Source of the DNA: Chara braunii | Lineage: Eukaryota; Streptophyta; Charophyceae; Charales; Characeae | DNA: 57,606 nucleotides | NCBI GenBank assembly: GCA_003427395.1 | Contig: BFEA01000637.1 | Span: forward strand, 160,702-218,307 | Reading direction: 5' to 3' | Part shown: positions 32,591 through 43,934 of the stretch, piece by piece | Layout: each line of letters starts with the position of its first letter | How positions within the stretch are numbered: the stretch's first letter is position 1 | The notes under the pieces: generated by a model | Told to the model about the DNA's origin: nothing | Database searches by the model: none | The model's input: only the letters and a program-made list of their open reading frames with translations | Translations under genes and position numbers: made by a program

Positions 32591-33470
32591 ATGGACACTA
32601 CCGGGCCGTTCCCCCAGCACAAGACTGGTGTGGATGGAATTCTCACGGTCGTCGACCGACTCACCAAGTTTGCCATGTTTTTGCCTTGCCGCTATTATGC
32701 CAAGGCACTGGACTGGCCGAGGTTCTTTATGCCGGTTGGATTCGAACCAAGGGTTACCCCAAGGAAATCGTCTGCGACCACAACACTCGGTTCATGTCCG
32801 ATTTTTGGTTGGCGCTCATCAAACAATGGGGCTCATCTCTCAAGCCAAGTCCGGCTCGCCACCCCCAAACCGATGGCCAAACGGAGAGGGCGCATCAGAC
32901 CGCACAGGTTCTCCTTCGCACTCTCATCCGTCCCGACCAAAAGGATTGGGTTGAGCGGCTACCGGATGTCGAGTTGGCATACAACTCGTCCATCCACCCG
33001 GCTCTAGGGATGTCGCTCTTCGAATTATGGATGGGGCCTTGGCCGATCGTGGCACCCGCCGGGGATGCACCCGAAGGACCTTCCTTCACCATTCAGGTGC
33101 CCGCCCACTTGCCCATCTACCCGGTCTTTCATTGCTCCAAGTTGGCTCTTTACACGCCAGCGGAACATGACGATTTTCCCGGGCGACAATTGCAAGACCC
33201 ACCCTCTATGGACGATTTTCAAGAGGTCAGCGACATCATCTCCCAGCGGCACTACGGCAACAGGCCAACCGAGTACTTGGTACACTTTGCGTACTGCAGT
33301 CACAGAGCTGACCGTTGGTTGACCCGTATGGAACTCCAAGCAACAGCTCCAGATGTTCTCGCACGCTACGTACGCAAGATGCAAGGCAAGCCGGTATCTT
33401 CGGCTCCACGTCGTCCCCGCATCCACATTCCACCTTCAGATCGTCAGCTTCGCCCTCGCCCCGACTTCAT
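32591..33470 (+). pseudogene. D2 integrase C-terminal half and chromodomain
   Basis: Begins at the first catalytic Asp region of the integrase core (MDTTGPFP, GILTVVDRLTKFAMFLPC), then after a small indel near 32712 continues GWIRTKGYPKEIVCD, with the second Asp, and ARHPQTDGQTERAHQ, with the Glu. It ends with PTEYLVHFAYCSHRADRWLTRMELQATAPDVLARYV, a chromodomain-like segment. The integrase zinc-binding region is missing here and lies at 21918-22120 in reverse. Located directly before a PPT and 3' LTR of family D. Confidence 0.85.
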
Positions 33471-33483
33471 AAGGAGGGGGGGG
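33471..33483 (+). promoter_or_regulatory. Polypurine tract of D2
   Basis: AAGGAGGGGGGGG immediately before the LTR start TGTTACATG. It primes plus-strand synthesis. Element C has a nearly identical tract at 56190-56202. Confidence 0.85.
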
Positions 33484-34791
33484 TGTTACATGTTGCGCCT
33501 GCAACAGGCTGCACGGGCCCCCTTTCAGGCCCGTGACGTTTTATGCCAAAAGCCTGAAAACAAGGGCCTACGGGCTGAAAGCCTGAAAACAAGGGCCTAC
33601 ATGCCCTGTGTCGTTTCAGGCTAAATCAGGGCCTTTCCGACCCTGAGTGTTTTCAGCATGAAACTGAGGGCCATTTTTAGGCCCTCATCAGTTCAACGCG
33701 CCCTGAAACTCGGGCAACAAACCAGGGTTTTAGCACAGGCCATTTCGGGCCTATTTTCAAGACAACCCCTGGTTGAGCTTCAACGCCAGGGTCTGGCACG
33801 TTTCGGCATTGGCAAGAGCAGCCTCCTGGACGGGACAGCATTATATAGGACTGGCCCGCCCTGCAGGCCGACAGGTAGTTCCTAGGTACTTCCCAGGCAC
33901 TTCACTTACAGTTCAGGAGGCAGGAGGTAGTCTTTAGGATTCGGCAGCAACACTCTGGAGGAGCACTGCAGGAGTAGTTGTAGCGCTAGCAGCAGTCTTC
34001 AGCGCTGGGCGCTAGTAGCGTTAGCAGTAGTCTTCAGCGCTGGGCGCCATAGGAGCTAGAGCAGTACGAGAGAGAGAGATTGGGCAGAGGCCAGGGAGAC
34101 TTACCTGCAACGCCATAGCTCCAGCTTCGTCTTCGAGGTACCTCCAGTACAGTGCCAGCTTCGCAGGTTACTACCTGGCACGTGAGAGAGAGAGAGAGAG
34201 AGTTCTTCTTCCTCTTCTCAGTCCACCATCTCCNTCTCACCCTCTCGCTATCTAACTTCACTGCATCAACAGACTACGAGAGAGAGAGAGAGAGAGAGAG
34301 AGCTTTGTGACATTTGGATCCAGACTCGATGTTGGGCTTCATACATTTTGACGAGGGATTATTTGGGACTTGTGACGAAGATTTGGTGTTGACGACTTTC
34401 CCATCACTCCCCTCCTCTTCTTCGTCTGTTCCCCTCCTCTTCGTCTGTGCATGATCAGGACCTGGTGCATTCTTCCTGTGTGTGGCGCCAGGCCTCCTTC
34501 ACACCATGTGATGAAGATGGTGTATGTTTAGTCCGCATTGCAACATTGATTAGGCTCGTCATTCGTATTCTAGCATTCTGCTGCGCTATCTTGTACTGAG
34601 TGAAAGAGGTAAGTCCCGTTCAGGTCAGGACTTGTATCTAAGTCTTCCACTGCGCTACAAAGCACCATTTTTGTATGTATCAGAATGCACACTACTTGTT
34701 GAGATTCTACTTGCACTGCATTGTCCATTCAGTCCTTTTCATCACATTGCGGATCCTTGGTTATATATGTACATCACCCAACTGGGCATGT

Positions 34792-34795
<4 letters not shown>
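33484..34795 (+). mobile_element. 3' LTR of D2
   Basis: 1312 bp, starts TGTTACATG and ends CATGTAACA, a perfect 9-bp inverted terminal repeat. U3 has a tandem GCCTGAAAACAAGGGCCTAC pair at about 33555-33604 and a TATA-like ATTATATAGG near 33840. R-U5 has the antisense GTAAGT module at about 34099-34119, GA runs at 34186-34201 and 34277-34300, and an N near 34214. Homologous to 5827-7040 in reverse. Confidence 0.88.
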
Positions 34796-34825
<30 letters not shown>

Positions 34826-34891
34826 CTCCGTCCACAACATCCTCGTTGTGCTCCCCATCCGAACAGACATTACACAAAACAAAAACTTAAA
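34796..34891. other. GA repeat and short unique sequence
   Basis: GA repeat at 34796-34823 starts directly at the D2 LTR end, then about 65 bp up to the B2 LTR. Nothing else recognised. Confidence 0.5.
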
Positions 34892-35815
34892 TGCAATCAG
34901 ACTCGCTTTCATTCACACTTCACATGCATCCAAACAGGTGCGCAGCAAACTGGCGACAAGCGCCCACTCGAGAGGTAGCCAAGAACGCAGTTTAGGTACA
35001 ATTTCACTTCAATGGCTATGGCGACACAACGCCCACACAACTCTTTGTTCGCACCCACAGGATCACCCTGGATATCCCACACGCGATACTTTGTACACAC
35101 ATACACACACACACACACACACACTACACTCTACCTACAGCTATGGCGGCTATGGCCGTTGCTAACCTATCGCTANGGCTAAGCTCCTTCTCGCCCACTT
35201 CGTCTTCGGGCTCACTGCAGACCACCTCGCACAAGTCGCTGTGGCAGCGCTTCCGCATGGCTTACGCAGGAATGAATGAATGGCTGGACACTGCCCTTTG
35301 ATTTATACTTATGTAGCTCGTTGGTCTGGCCCTTTCCCATGCCCGTGGTGCACACAGTCCCATACGGTACTTGCTTGACTGGACTAGGACTGATTGGGAC
35401 TGGGACTACTGACTCAACACGGGTAAACTCCACCACTTGCCCACTTGCCTCAGCCTAAACGTGAGCAGGTTCGAAAGGCCACTACTAGGACCTTCCGGAA
35501 GGCCATGGACTTGGCCTTTCGATACTGTAGCAGCTACGACCTTGACCCTTCAGGACTATAGCAGCTACGACCTTGACCTTTCGGAGGAGCTACACCTACG
35601 ACTTCTAGACCTTGCTAGGACTCCGACCCAACAGGTCTACAGATCGAACCCTTACTACCTACGGACCCTACGACAGTCTACCAACTGTTACAAATACACA
35701 GGTCACGGGTTCAACTCTCGGGGTGGCCATAAATACTGTACATAGGTAAGGTTAAGTCTAGGGATCGAGCCCTGGGATCTGCATTTGCTACTGCGCACAG
35801 GTGAATACCGTTTCA
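34892..35815 (-). mobile_element. 3' LTR of B2
   Basis: 924 bp; minus strand runs from TGAAACGG, after purine-rich GGCGGGAG, to TGATTGCA. It contains a CA microsatellite (35096-35122), GCTATGGC words at about 35015 and 35142-35155, and an N near 35176. Homologous to 18675-19751 and 20037-20936. Confidence 0.85.
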
Positions 35816-35853
35816 CTCCCGCCGGGCTAAATTCGAGGTCCTCCGAGAATAAC

Positions 35854-38800
35854 TCAGTCCAAGGCAGGACCTTTACCTTTCTTATCTCTCTCATAGGCTC
35901 TAACTATGTCGGGAGCTGTTTCTAGAAGTTCTGCTCTGGTAAACCAGCGGTCGTCCTCTGATTCCTGATAAGCAAACCAGACCTTATACTGCTTCTGCGG
36001 ACAACCTCTACCTCCTGTTCTGAACACGTCTTCACCTACAATGTCGTCAACGTCGTACCTTTCGTCCATGTGTGGAGGAATCATGGATCTTCTAGATGGA
36101 AACTGTTGACTTGTGACACACGGCAACAACTTTGAGGCATGAAACACAGGGTAGGTGTGGAGGTGTAGTGGGATCTCTACTGTGTCAGACGGCCCATCCT
36201 CTCCGCCCTTAACTTCTAGAATTGGCCACGGTCCTCTATACGCGGGCAGTAACTTCTGCGAGATGTTTTCCTCAAGAGCAAACTCTTTGGACTTGACCCA
36301 GACTAGGTCGCCAACTTGGAACAGTGACTATCGACGATGCTTATTAGCCTGTTCTATCATTCGGTGTTGGGCCTTCCTGAGGTTTTCAACAACAGTAGCT
36401 AACTCTTTCTCGTGCTGTATCGCGAACTCCCTAGTACCGGGCGGTAGCCTATGAATCTGATCCCGGTTAAGTCCCTCAAACGGTCTATGAGGTCTAAAGG
36501 ACTTGTGCAACTCGTTGGGAGTGCGACCGGTGGACAAGTGCACACTGTTATTGTACGCACTGGCTACCTTGGGCAACATCTCGTCCCAATTGACTTGATC
36601 TGGTCTAATGTACGTACGCAGAACTTGCTACGGGATCTTGTTCATCTGCTCAGTCTGACCGTTAGTCTTTGGGTGACGGTCAGTTGACATCAACAACTTT
36701 GGCCCATAGACTCTCATTAGTTCCTGCCAGTTCTGACTCGTGAAGCGGGTATCTCTATCACTAACAATAGACAACGGGACGCCATGCTCACTAACCCAAA
36801 AGGCAAAAAATTTCTGAATCGCTAACTCAGTGCGTGCCTCTGCAGGCAAAGGAACAAAAACAACATATTTGCTAAATCTATCAACTATGACCATGACTTG
36901 GCTCTTGTCGTGCCTACTCTTGACGTCGCCGTCCATAAAGTCAATGGACACTGAATCTCCTGGCTGATCAGGAATAGGCAAGGGTCTGAGAAGACTTAGA
37001 GGGGCATGGGTAGTGATCTTATTTCTTTGGCAAACTTTACAACTGCGGACATAGTCTATGCAGTCGTTCTTCATTCCTTGGCACGTATATGCATGCATCA
37101 GGTTGGCTAAAGTCTTTTGCCAACCGAAATGTCCCTCTGTGTCGTGGCATTCCCCTAAGATCAAATTGTGGATCTCCTCACTGTTGGGAACGCACAGGCG
37201 GTCTACTACATTAGTCTTCTCAAACAACAGTCCCTCTGTAGTGCGGTAGTCTGGTTCAGTCTCTGGGGCCTCCTTGACTCTCCTAAGGAGGTCATTATAA
37301 ACAGGGTCCTGCGCATATGCCTGTCTGACTTTTTCCTGCAGGTCACTCCCTATGTCCAGATAGTGAACAATAGCTCCAAAGTAGTCTGATCTCTTACTTA
37401 GAGCATCCGCAACTACATTATACTTGCCTTTAACAGGCTTGAGCTCAAAGTCGTACTGGTCTATCTCAACGGCCCACCTAGTCAACTTAGGTGTCATTTT
37501 GGTCTGTGTCTTCAGCCACCTCAGAGTCTCGTGGTCTGAATACACTTTGAAGTGCCTACCAAGCAGGTAATGCTTCCAGTGCTCTAAGGCCTGCATGAGA
37601 GCGTAGAGTTCCCTCTCGTACGTCGAGGTAACGACTTTCTCTGAGGGCATCCTTGCTGACATGAACTCTACGGGTCTATAGCCATTGTCGTCATCCTGCT
37701 GTAACACGGCACCTATACCATACTGAATGGCGTCCGTGGTGACGACAAACGGCAAGGACGGATCTGTTACTTTGAGGACAAGATATTCTATCAACGCGCG
37801 TTTTAACTTCTTTAGCGCAGACGTGCAGTCTCTATCCCACTGCCAGATTGCCTCTTTCTTGAGCAACCTGCGAAGGGGAGCGGCGAAAGTCGAGAAGTTC
37901 CTCACGAACTTCTGATAGTAATTGGCCAGACCTAGGAACGACCGCAACTCAGTCAATGTGCGGGGCGTCCGCCAATCTCTAATCGCCGCTATCTTGCTGT
38001 CCTCGGGCTTAATGCCATCTCCGTCTAAAACGTGGCCCAAGTACAAAACTTGTGTCTTGGCCCACTCGCACTTCTTCGCGTTGATCTTGAAGTTAGCCTC
38101 TCTCACCTTCTACAAGACCTGCCTCAAATGACCCTCGTGCTCTTGGAGGGTCCTACTGAACACTAAGATGTCATCTAAATACACTACGACAAATTTGTCT
38201 AACCACGGCCTAAACAGATAATTCATACAGCGTTGGAATGTAGCAGGCGCGTTGGTCAGTCCAAAGGGCATCACTATGAACTCGTAGTTCCCATACCTAG
38301 TCCGGAACGCACTGGTCATTAGGATGGACCTCTATCTGATGATATCCGGACTTCAAATCGATCTTTGAAAAATATATGCAACCTTGCACCCGATCTAAGA
38401 GATCGTCTATCTTGGGCAGCAGTTCAACATTCTTCACAGTGATCTCATTCAGACCCCTATAGTCTATACACATACGCAATTCTCCTTCCTTTTGGGGGAC
38501 AAACAAAACTGGCGCTCCAAAAGGAGACGAACTGGGACTAATCCAACCCTTTCTAAGGAGCTCATCCAACTGTTTGTGCAACTTTTCTAACTCTCTAGGG
38601 GACATCTTGTAAACTGCTCCCTTAGGAGTCCTACTGCCAGGCTCTATCTCTATCTTGTGCTGGATCGGTCGCGCCACTACTCCTGACTGCGGCTCTGCAA
38701 GGTCTTTGAACTCTTGCCGCAGTTTGGCAATGGTTGGATCCATGAGACTATCCTCTTCCTTAGGCTCAGTGATAGGTGTGACATACACTACGAAGACCTG

Positions 38801-39391
38801 ATCCTCTAACTGCTCCTTTCTTACTAGTCGCGCAAACGCGGGAGCACTGAGACAGCAATGTGCCAAGGAGTTATCTACTCCAGACACATGAAACAGGCGG
38901 GTAGTCTTAACCTCGCCTGACAGACTAGGGAGCCTACACTCATGCTCTCTCAAATGGAGAGTGGCCCCTGCTGCCTCTCCCCAATCCATGCCTAGAACGA
39001 TGTCAAAAGGAAGGTCATCCTGTACGTGGAGAGTCAGGGAATGGAAAACTTTCTCCACCTTCCCATCTTTCTCTAGGCGGAAATATGCCTGGACTCCCTC
39101 TACGTAGTCCTCAACACGCATAGTGCGGTTGTCTGCGAGGACACTAACTATGGGGTCTTCCAACTTCTGGACTTTTAACCCTAGCCTTAGCTTCTTCAAC
39201 GCTTTACGGCTAATATAACCGCGGGTAGCCCCTGAATCTATAAGGGCCCCTACTCTACTTCTAAAGACCTCTACATCAACTAGCACTAATTGTCCTTTAC
39301 TATCTTTCTTCACTTTGGCCCAAGCGGCATCCTCTCCTTCAACTCCTCTGCCACGCCTGTCAGGGAAGTGCCCAGAGAGACGCTGATACAA
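35854..39391 (-). pseudogene. B2 pol remnant: protease to chromodomain
   Basis: Complete domain series. Protease DSGATRGYIS is near 39215-39243; RT has [31 protein letters not shown] and YLDDILVF (38319-38110); RNase H has TTDAIQYGIGAVLQQDD and ERELYALMQALEHW; integrase has ECHDTEGHFGW, CKVCQRNK, SIDFMD, VSDRDTRF and NGQTEQMN; the chromodomain-like end is MDERYDVDDIVG...RWFTRAELLETAPDIVRAYE. Breaks: an 8-bp deletion causing a frameshift near 38305, and in-frame TAG codons at 38110, 36628 and 36328. Unlike B1, RNase H is complete. The stretch 38106-36628 (492 codons) is open. Confidence 0.9.
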
Positions 39392-39965
39392 GCAGTCTAT
39401 GGACAGCTAACTAAGCACGGGCCTGCAACCTCTGTCAAAGGCTCATGTGGTGTGGGAGTTTCCTGTACCCGCACGCTTGCTTCCCCACATGGCCTAATAG
39501 TAGGGGCAGTTGCCACCCCTACCGGCGGCTGCCTTTTGACTCCTGGGCAGCCCATCGGGCCTGCCTATATTTAGGACAATATTTAATAATATGGGCCGGG
39601 TCACCTCAATATATGCACTGCCCCTGGTCCATACGTTGTTGCCAAACTCTTTGGTCCAGGCCCAGATCTTCCAAAGGCCGGCCTTGTGGCCAGCCTGGGT
39701 GCCAACCTCCTCTCCTTTGACTTGATCCTCCACCTCGTCGCTGCGGGGACCGACTAGGACCATGACGATTTGGCGGGGGACTTTGACCCCTACCTCCCTC
39801 TTGGCGGCTCCTTTGACCGCCAACCCCCTATGCGCCCGGTCCTCGACCTCCCGTGGCCTGACCCCTTTGGCCTTGGCCTCCTCCTCTACTTTGCGGCCTC
39901 CCTCTAGCCGCGACAGCAACATAGGTCCTCCCTTGGCCTACACTACTGTCTTCCTCCTCGAGCCC

Positions 39966-41576
39966 CTACTCAATCTCACTATAGGGGACTTCGTCAGTAC
40001 CACCCTCGTCTAAAGTAAGGATCAAATGATCCTTGGCCCTAACCTGGCTAGATATGGTACGACCTTTCCACTTTTTGCCCTTATCTAAGTCCTTATGCCA
40101 GAAAGTGGAAACTGGCATGGACTTGGCCTCAAACAGGACCACCTCTCTACTCAACGCATCATACGTGATGTTGGCCTGTTGGGTCTTGTCAAAGAAATGC
40201 CCTCGCAAGGGCTTTGGCATGGCACGATAGAATAATTGAACCAACTGGGTCTCAGTGACCCCGTGGTCTGGGACGGCTACCAAGTCGTCCATGACAGCTT
40301 TGAGTGCTCGCGCACTCCTCCACTGTCGTGAGTGGATGGTTTGGAGTCTGTCAGAGGCCCTGACGCCTCTTGTGACGTCAGCGAACCTCTCACGCAGGAG
40401 TTGGAGGAAAGTGGAGAGAGGGGTGAGCCTAGAATATGTAATCATATTGTGCTCACAATCAGCGACGCGCACAAGGGACCTGGCGAAGCTGGCCGCTTCG
40501 TCCTTCAGTGCGTGGAAGGCTATGAGGACTTGTTCCTCGGGGGCGATATGCTGCAGATACACATAAGTGTTGATGCTAGCCTCCCAGTTATCAAAACTAT
40601 CGTCCTTTTTCCCATTATACGAATCAGGGAATTTGAGCTTGACAGGCCCTTTGTGGGAACGCGACGCGGTCTTTGTTGTGGCCACTACTTTGGCGCCTTC
40701 GACGGCGCCGGCGCAGAACTTCTCTGCGCTTTCCTTCAATCTTTTTACTTCGGTCCCGACGTGGGTTACCACGTCGCGCGCAAACTCTCTAAACCCTGAC
40801 CGAATGGCGTGAAGGGTCACATCTTGACCCTTATTGGCCTGATGCTCCTCCAGCCAGGCCTCGCTTAGAACCTCCAGGTACACCAGAATCTTGTCCAACT
40901 TTGCAGGGGTCTCTGCTTGTGCCTGCACCTCTTGTCTGCACGCCCGCACTCTCTCCACCTCTCTAGCCATCCGGTTGGCTTCCTCCCTCCTTCTCTTCTT
41001 CTCCCTGGCCAGCCGCAACTTCCACTCCAACCTTTTTTCATCTTCGGCTGCCTGGTGCTCCAGGGGGTCCTCCATCGCTTCCAACACCCTAGCGAATGCT
41101 TCTCTCTCCTCCTCAGGCACGTACAACAGTGCCTCCTCATCTTCTCCCAGGGATAAATTAGCTACCCACTCGCTAATCTTTTTCTCCATCCATTTGTCCT
41201 CCTCCTTCGTGCCACTGCTTTCCCCTCGTCCTTCTCTGCGTCTCCTTTCAAGGGGCTCATCTTCTATCTCTTCCTCTTCTGCTGCTGCTTCTTCGGCAGC
41301 CTTCCTCTTCTCTTCCTCCTCCTGCAGTAACTTTAGAATTTCCTCCTTCTGTAATCTCATCATCTCTTCTTCCAACTTCTTCTTCTTCGTCGCCTGCTCC
41401 TCTGCTATCGCCTTCAACTTCACTTGATTGAGGAGCTCCTTCTTCTCTTTCATCTCCTGTCTCTCCTTCAAAATGGCGGTGGCACGCTCCTCCTGAGCCT
41501 GGGTATATGGGGTAGTACTCTTCCCGCTACGGGTGTCAACCATGGTGTTAGGTGCACAACCAGACAATGGTTCCAC
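39966..41576 (-). CDS. B2 gag (536 codons, truncated before nucleocapsid)
   Basis: Best-preserved family-B gag. The start Met is at 41576 (MEPLSGCAPNT; a second Met 12 codons on is possible). A long Lys/Glu/Ala-rich coiled coil (KLKAIAEEQATKKKKLEEEMMRLQKEE) leads to WVANLSLGEDEEALLYV. The gag core follows from about 40650 (VKLKFPDSYNGKKDDSFDNWEASINTYVYLQ is equivalent to B1), then RGHFFDKTQQ and KGRTISSQVRAKDHLILTLDEGGTDE. A TAG at 39966 replaces a Trp seen in B1. The same frame continues into an RGG-rich tail, and a zinc-knuckle region near 39560-39640 has its second Cys changed to a stop. Particle assembly might survive, RNA packaging probably not. Confidence 0.8.
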   Translation of the reverse strand: MEPLSGCAPNTMVDTRSGKSTTPYTQAQEERATAILKERQEMKEKKELLNQVKLKAIAEEQATKKKKLEEEMMRLQKEEILKLLQEEEEKRKAAEEAAAEEEEIEDEPLERRRREGRGESSGTKEEDKWMEKKISEWVANLSLGEDEEALLYVPEEEREAFARVLEAMEDPLEHQAAEDEKRLEWKLRLAREKKRRREEANRMAREVERVRACRQEVQAQAETPAKLDKILVYLEVLSEAWLEEHQANKGQDVTLHAIRSGFREFARDVVTHVGTEVKRLKESAEKFCAGAVEGAKVVATTKTASRSHKGPVKLKFPDSYNGKKDDSFDNWEASINTYVYLQHIAPEEQVLIAFHALKDEAASFARSLVRVADCEHNMITYSRLTPLSTFLQLLRERFADVTRGVRASDRLQTIHSRQWRSARALKAVMDDLVAVPDHGVTETQLVQLFYRAMPKPLRGHFFDKTQQANITYDALSREVVLFEAKSMPVSTFWHKDLDKGKKWKGRTISSQVRAKDHLILTLDEGGTDEVPYSEIE

Positions 41577-42119
41577 TCCTCACCACTTAGACTCTACCCC
41601 CTTAACTGACACGACCTACTGACTCAATCTAAGGACTTACAGAATCCGGACAGGATCCTGCCAACTAGGGTCTCTAGCCTAGACCTACTCTAAGGTTGTC
41701 ACTACAGGACCTGTTGCTGATCAGGAGGCATTTAAGGAGATCCCCCGTAACTCCTCATGAAGTCTTTAACGTCGCAGACAGGACGACGCGGTCAGCAGGT
41801 CCTTTCAAGACTTAGACGGCCTGTTGTGCAGCCCACAGCTCGGATTTTGGGCCTACCGTGCCACACCGAGCAGCCCGCCGGTGAGTACCGGTCCTTGGGA
41901 CGGTTCGTGTCCTTCGGGATAGTCGAGTCATCAAACACAGTCTTTTGCCCTACTCTGCCCGTGTGGGTTTGGTCAACAAGGCCCTATCCTTCATCCACAG
42001 AGTCCTATCACCTGGACAGAAGAGACTCAATGCAGAAAGGAGAGACAGACAGACTTGACTCATCAAGTACCACAGTCCATAGGGCGAGAGGATAGGCTGA
42101 AGGCTTGGCGAGATTATAC

Positions 42120-42312
42120 CGGCTCCAGCTTGGTCAAAATCATGGTCAACACTTGGTTAACACCTTGGTCAACGCTGCAGTCAACTCCCGGTCAACCACC
42201 AGTCAACTCCGGTCAACTCCGGTAAACTCCGGTCAACTCCGGTCAACTCCGGTCAACTCCGATCAACTCCGGTCAACGCCCGGTCACACCCAGTCAACCC
42301 CCGTTCAACTCT
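42120..42312 (-). repeat. GTTGACC/GGAGTTGACC array in the B2 leader
   Basis: More than a dozen GGTCAAC or AGTCAAC words on the plus strand, equal to GTTGAC(C/T) in B2 sense. Their core is a regular 10-bp GGTCAACTCC tandem at about 42205-42275. It is the counterpart of 12683-12795 in B1 but expanded. Confidence 0.9.
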
Positions 42313-42389
42313 TCCGGTCAGCTATGGCTGCCGTGCTCTCCTTCCTCACCACCCTTCTCCTTCCTTTCTCCTTCCTCGCCTCTTTCTTC

Positions 42390-42461
42390 NNNNNNNNNNN
42401 NNNNNNNNNNNNNNNNNNNNNNNNNNNNNNNNNNNNNNNNNNNNNNNNNNNNNNNNNNNNN
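42390..42461. other. Assembly gap
   Basis: 72 Ns. The gap hides the exact junction between the B2 leader and the 5' LTR of element C, including the first T of the LTR and the left target-site duplication. Confidence 0.99.
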
Positions 42462-43643
42462 GTTACATGTTGCGCCTGCACACGGGCCCCATTTCAGGGG
42501 CCCGACGGTTGCTAAGGGGCCCCCAAGCTGTGCACCCTTTTGACGCCCACCTTAGAGGCCCACGGCGGCCCCTAGGGGCAGGATTCGATTTCCGATAGCA
42601 TTCAGTTATTTATTTATTTGTTTGCTGTCTTATTTTTGTTTGTTCAGGCATCGTTTCAGACTTGCAGGCCCCAAGGCTGCGCCTTGGCCAGGGTACACCA
42701 GGAGGCAGGGCCCTTTGAGGAAAGGTTCGTGCTCGTCCAGTTACAGACGTACCTGTTGCATCAGCAGGCAGGGTCTGGACGTCCAGTCGGGACCCAGACC
42801 CAATAGGCCACGTTTTTGGCCTAGGACCAGAGGCACACGGAGGCAGACCGACGAGGCCCATCACTACTTATAGTTGGGCCAGGCCAGGACGAACAGGAGA
42901 GTTGGAGTAGCCCACTTCTTTGGGCGACACGCTGCTGAACCAGCGCTACTGCGCTATGCTGGAGTAGAGGTAGAGATCTAGGCGGGCAGAGGGGTGGAGG
43001 CCATACCTGCGTCGGCGGTACTTACCTGGGCGCCATAGCCGTGCTCCACGTCGGCGACCTGCACAGGACCACGACGGCAGTTAGTACATGGCGGCAGTTA
43101 CCTGCAAGTGAGACGACGAGGAGGACGACACTTTCTTCTTCTTCGTCTCACCCTCCATCTTTTCTCCCTCCTTTCTCCTCCTTCTTCTTCTTCTTCTTTC
43201 AGAGAGAGAGAGAGAGAGAGGTTACAGGCAGAGGTTACATCAGGCATTGGCTCAGGATCTGATTCGACATTTTGTGGCGGACATTGATTGGACATTCGGC
43301 AGGGAGGCTATTTCTGGACGTCGCTATCGCGATCTTGGTCTTCTTCCTCACCTCCATCTTCATCATGCCTCTCCCCCATCTCTCATCCGTGGTATCTTCC
43401 CCATGTGTGTGTACGAGGAGGGACCTCCTCTTCCTCTCACATGTGTGATGTATGATGGGAGGTCGTGTCAATATTTGATCGGTCAGGACATATCTTTGAG
43501 TCTTCCGTTGCGCTACTTTGTGCTATTTTCTAGAGGTACATTGCTGGTTGATGCTTTGCTGACACTGCATTGTCCATACGAGTCCTTTTCATCACTTTGC
43601 GGATCCTTGGCTCCATATACATTGCTCGACTGAGCATGTATCA
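42462..43643 (+). mobile_element. 5' LTR of element C
   Basis: Begins (T)GTTACATG at the gap edge and ends CATGTATCA. Roughly 90 percent similar by eye to 56203-57434 over the parts compared. Features: GGGGCCC-rich U3, TATA-like ACTTATAG near 42868, antisense GTAAGT module at 43020-43040, polypyrimidine (TTC)n ending TTTCAG before a GA run at 43201-43220. Confidence 0.88.
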
Positions 43644-43645
43644 GT

Positions 43646-43657
43646 TGGTATCGGAGC
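43646..43657 (+). promoter_or_regulatory. Primer-binding site of element C
   Basis: TGGTATCGGAGC two bases after the LTR end, identical to the PBS of A and B3, one mismatch from the plant initiator tRNA-Met complement. Confidence 0.85.
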
Positions 43658-43699
43658 TGCACTTGTGAATCTGGACTCCCAGATTATCGATCGATCAAT

Positions 43700-43830
43700 C
43701 AACCCGATCGACCGATCGGCTGATTGATTGATTGATTGGTTGGTTGGGTAATTAGGTTTGACTGATTGATTGATTGATTGATTGATTAGTTGATTGATTG
43801 ATTGATTGATTGATTAATCCGTTATTATTG
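43700..43830. repeat. (TGAT)n microsatellite
   Basis: TGATTGATTGATTG runs at about 43719-43735 and 43759-43815 in the C leader, just after the PBS. Confidence 0.9.
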
Positions 43831-43934
43831 AATCGATTAATGGATAGATAGATTATTTATTTCTTGATAATCGTAACTCTCCCTAGTTGTCCTTTTGTGC
43901 AAACTCGTTTTCTACGAAATCATAAATTCCCCCG

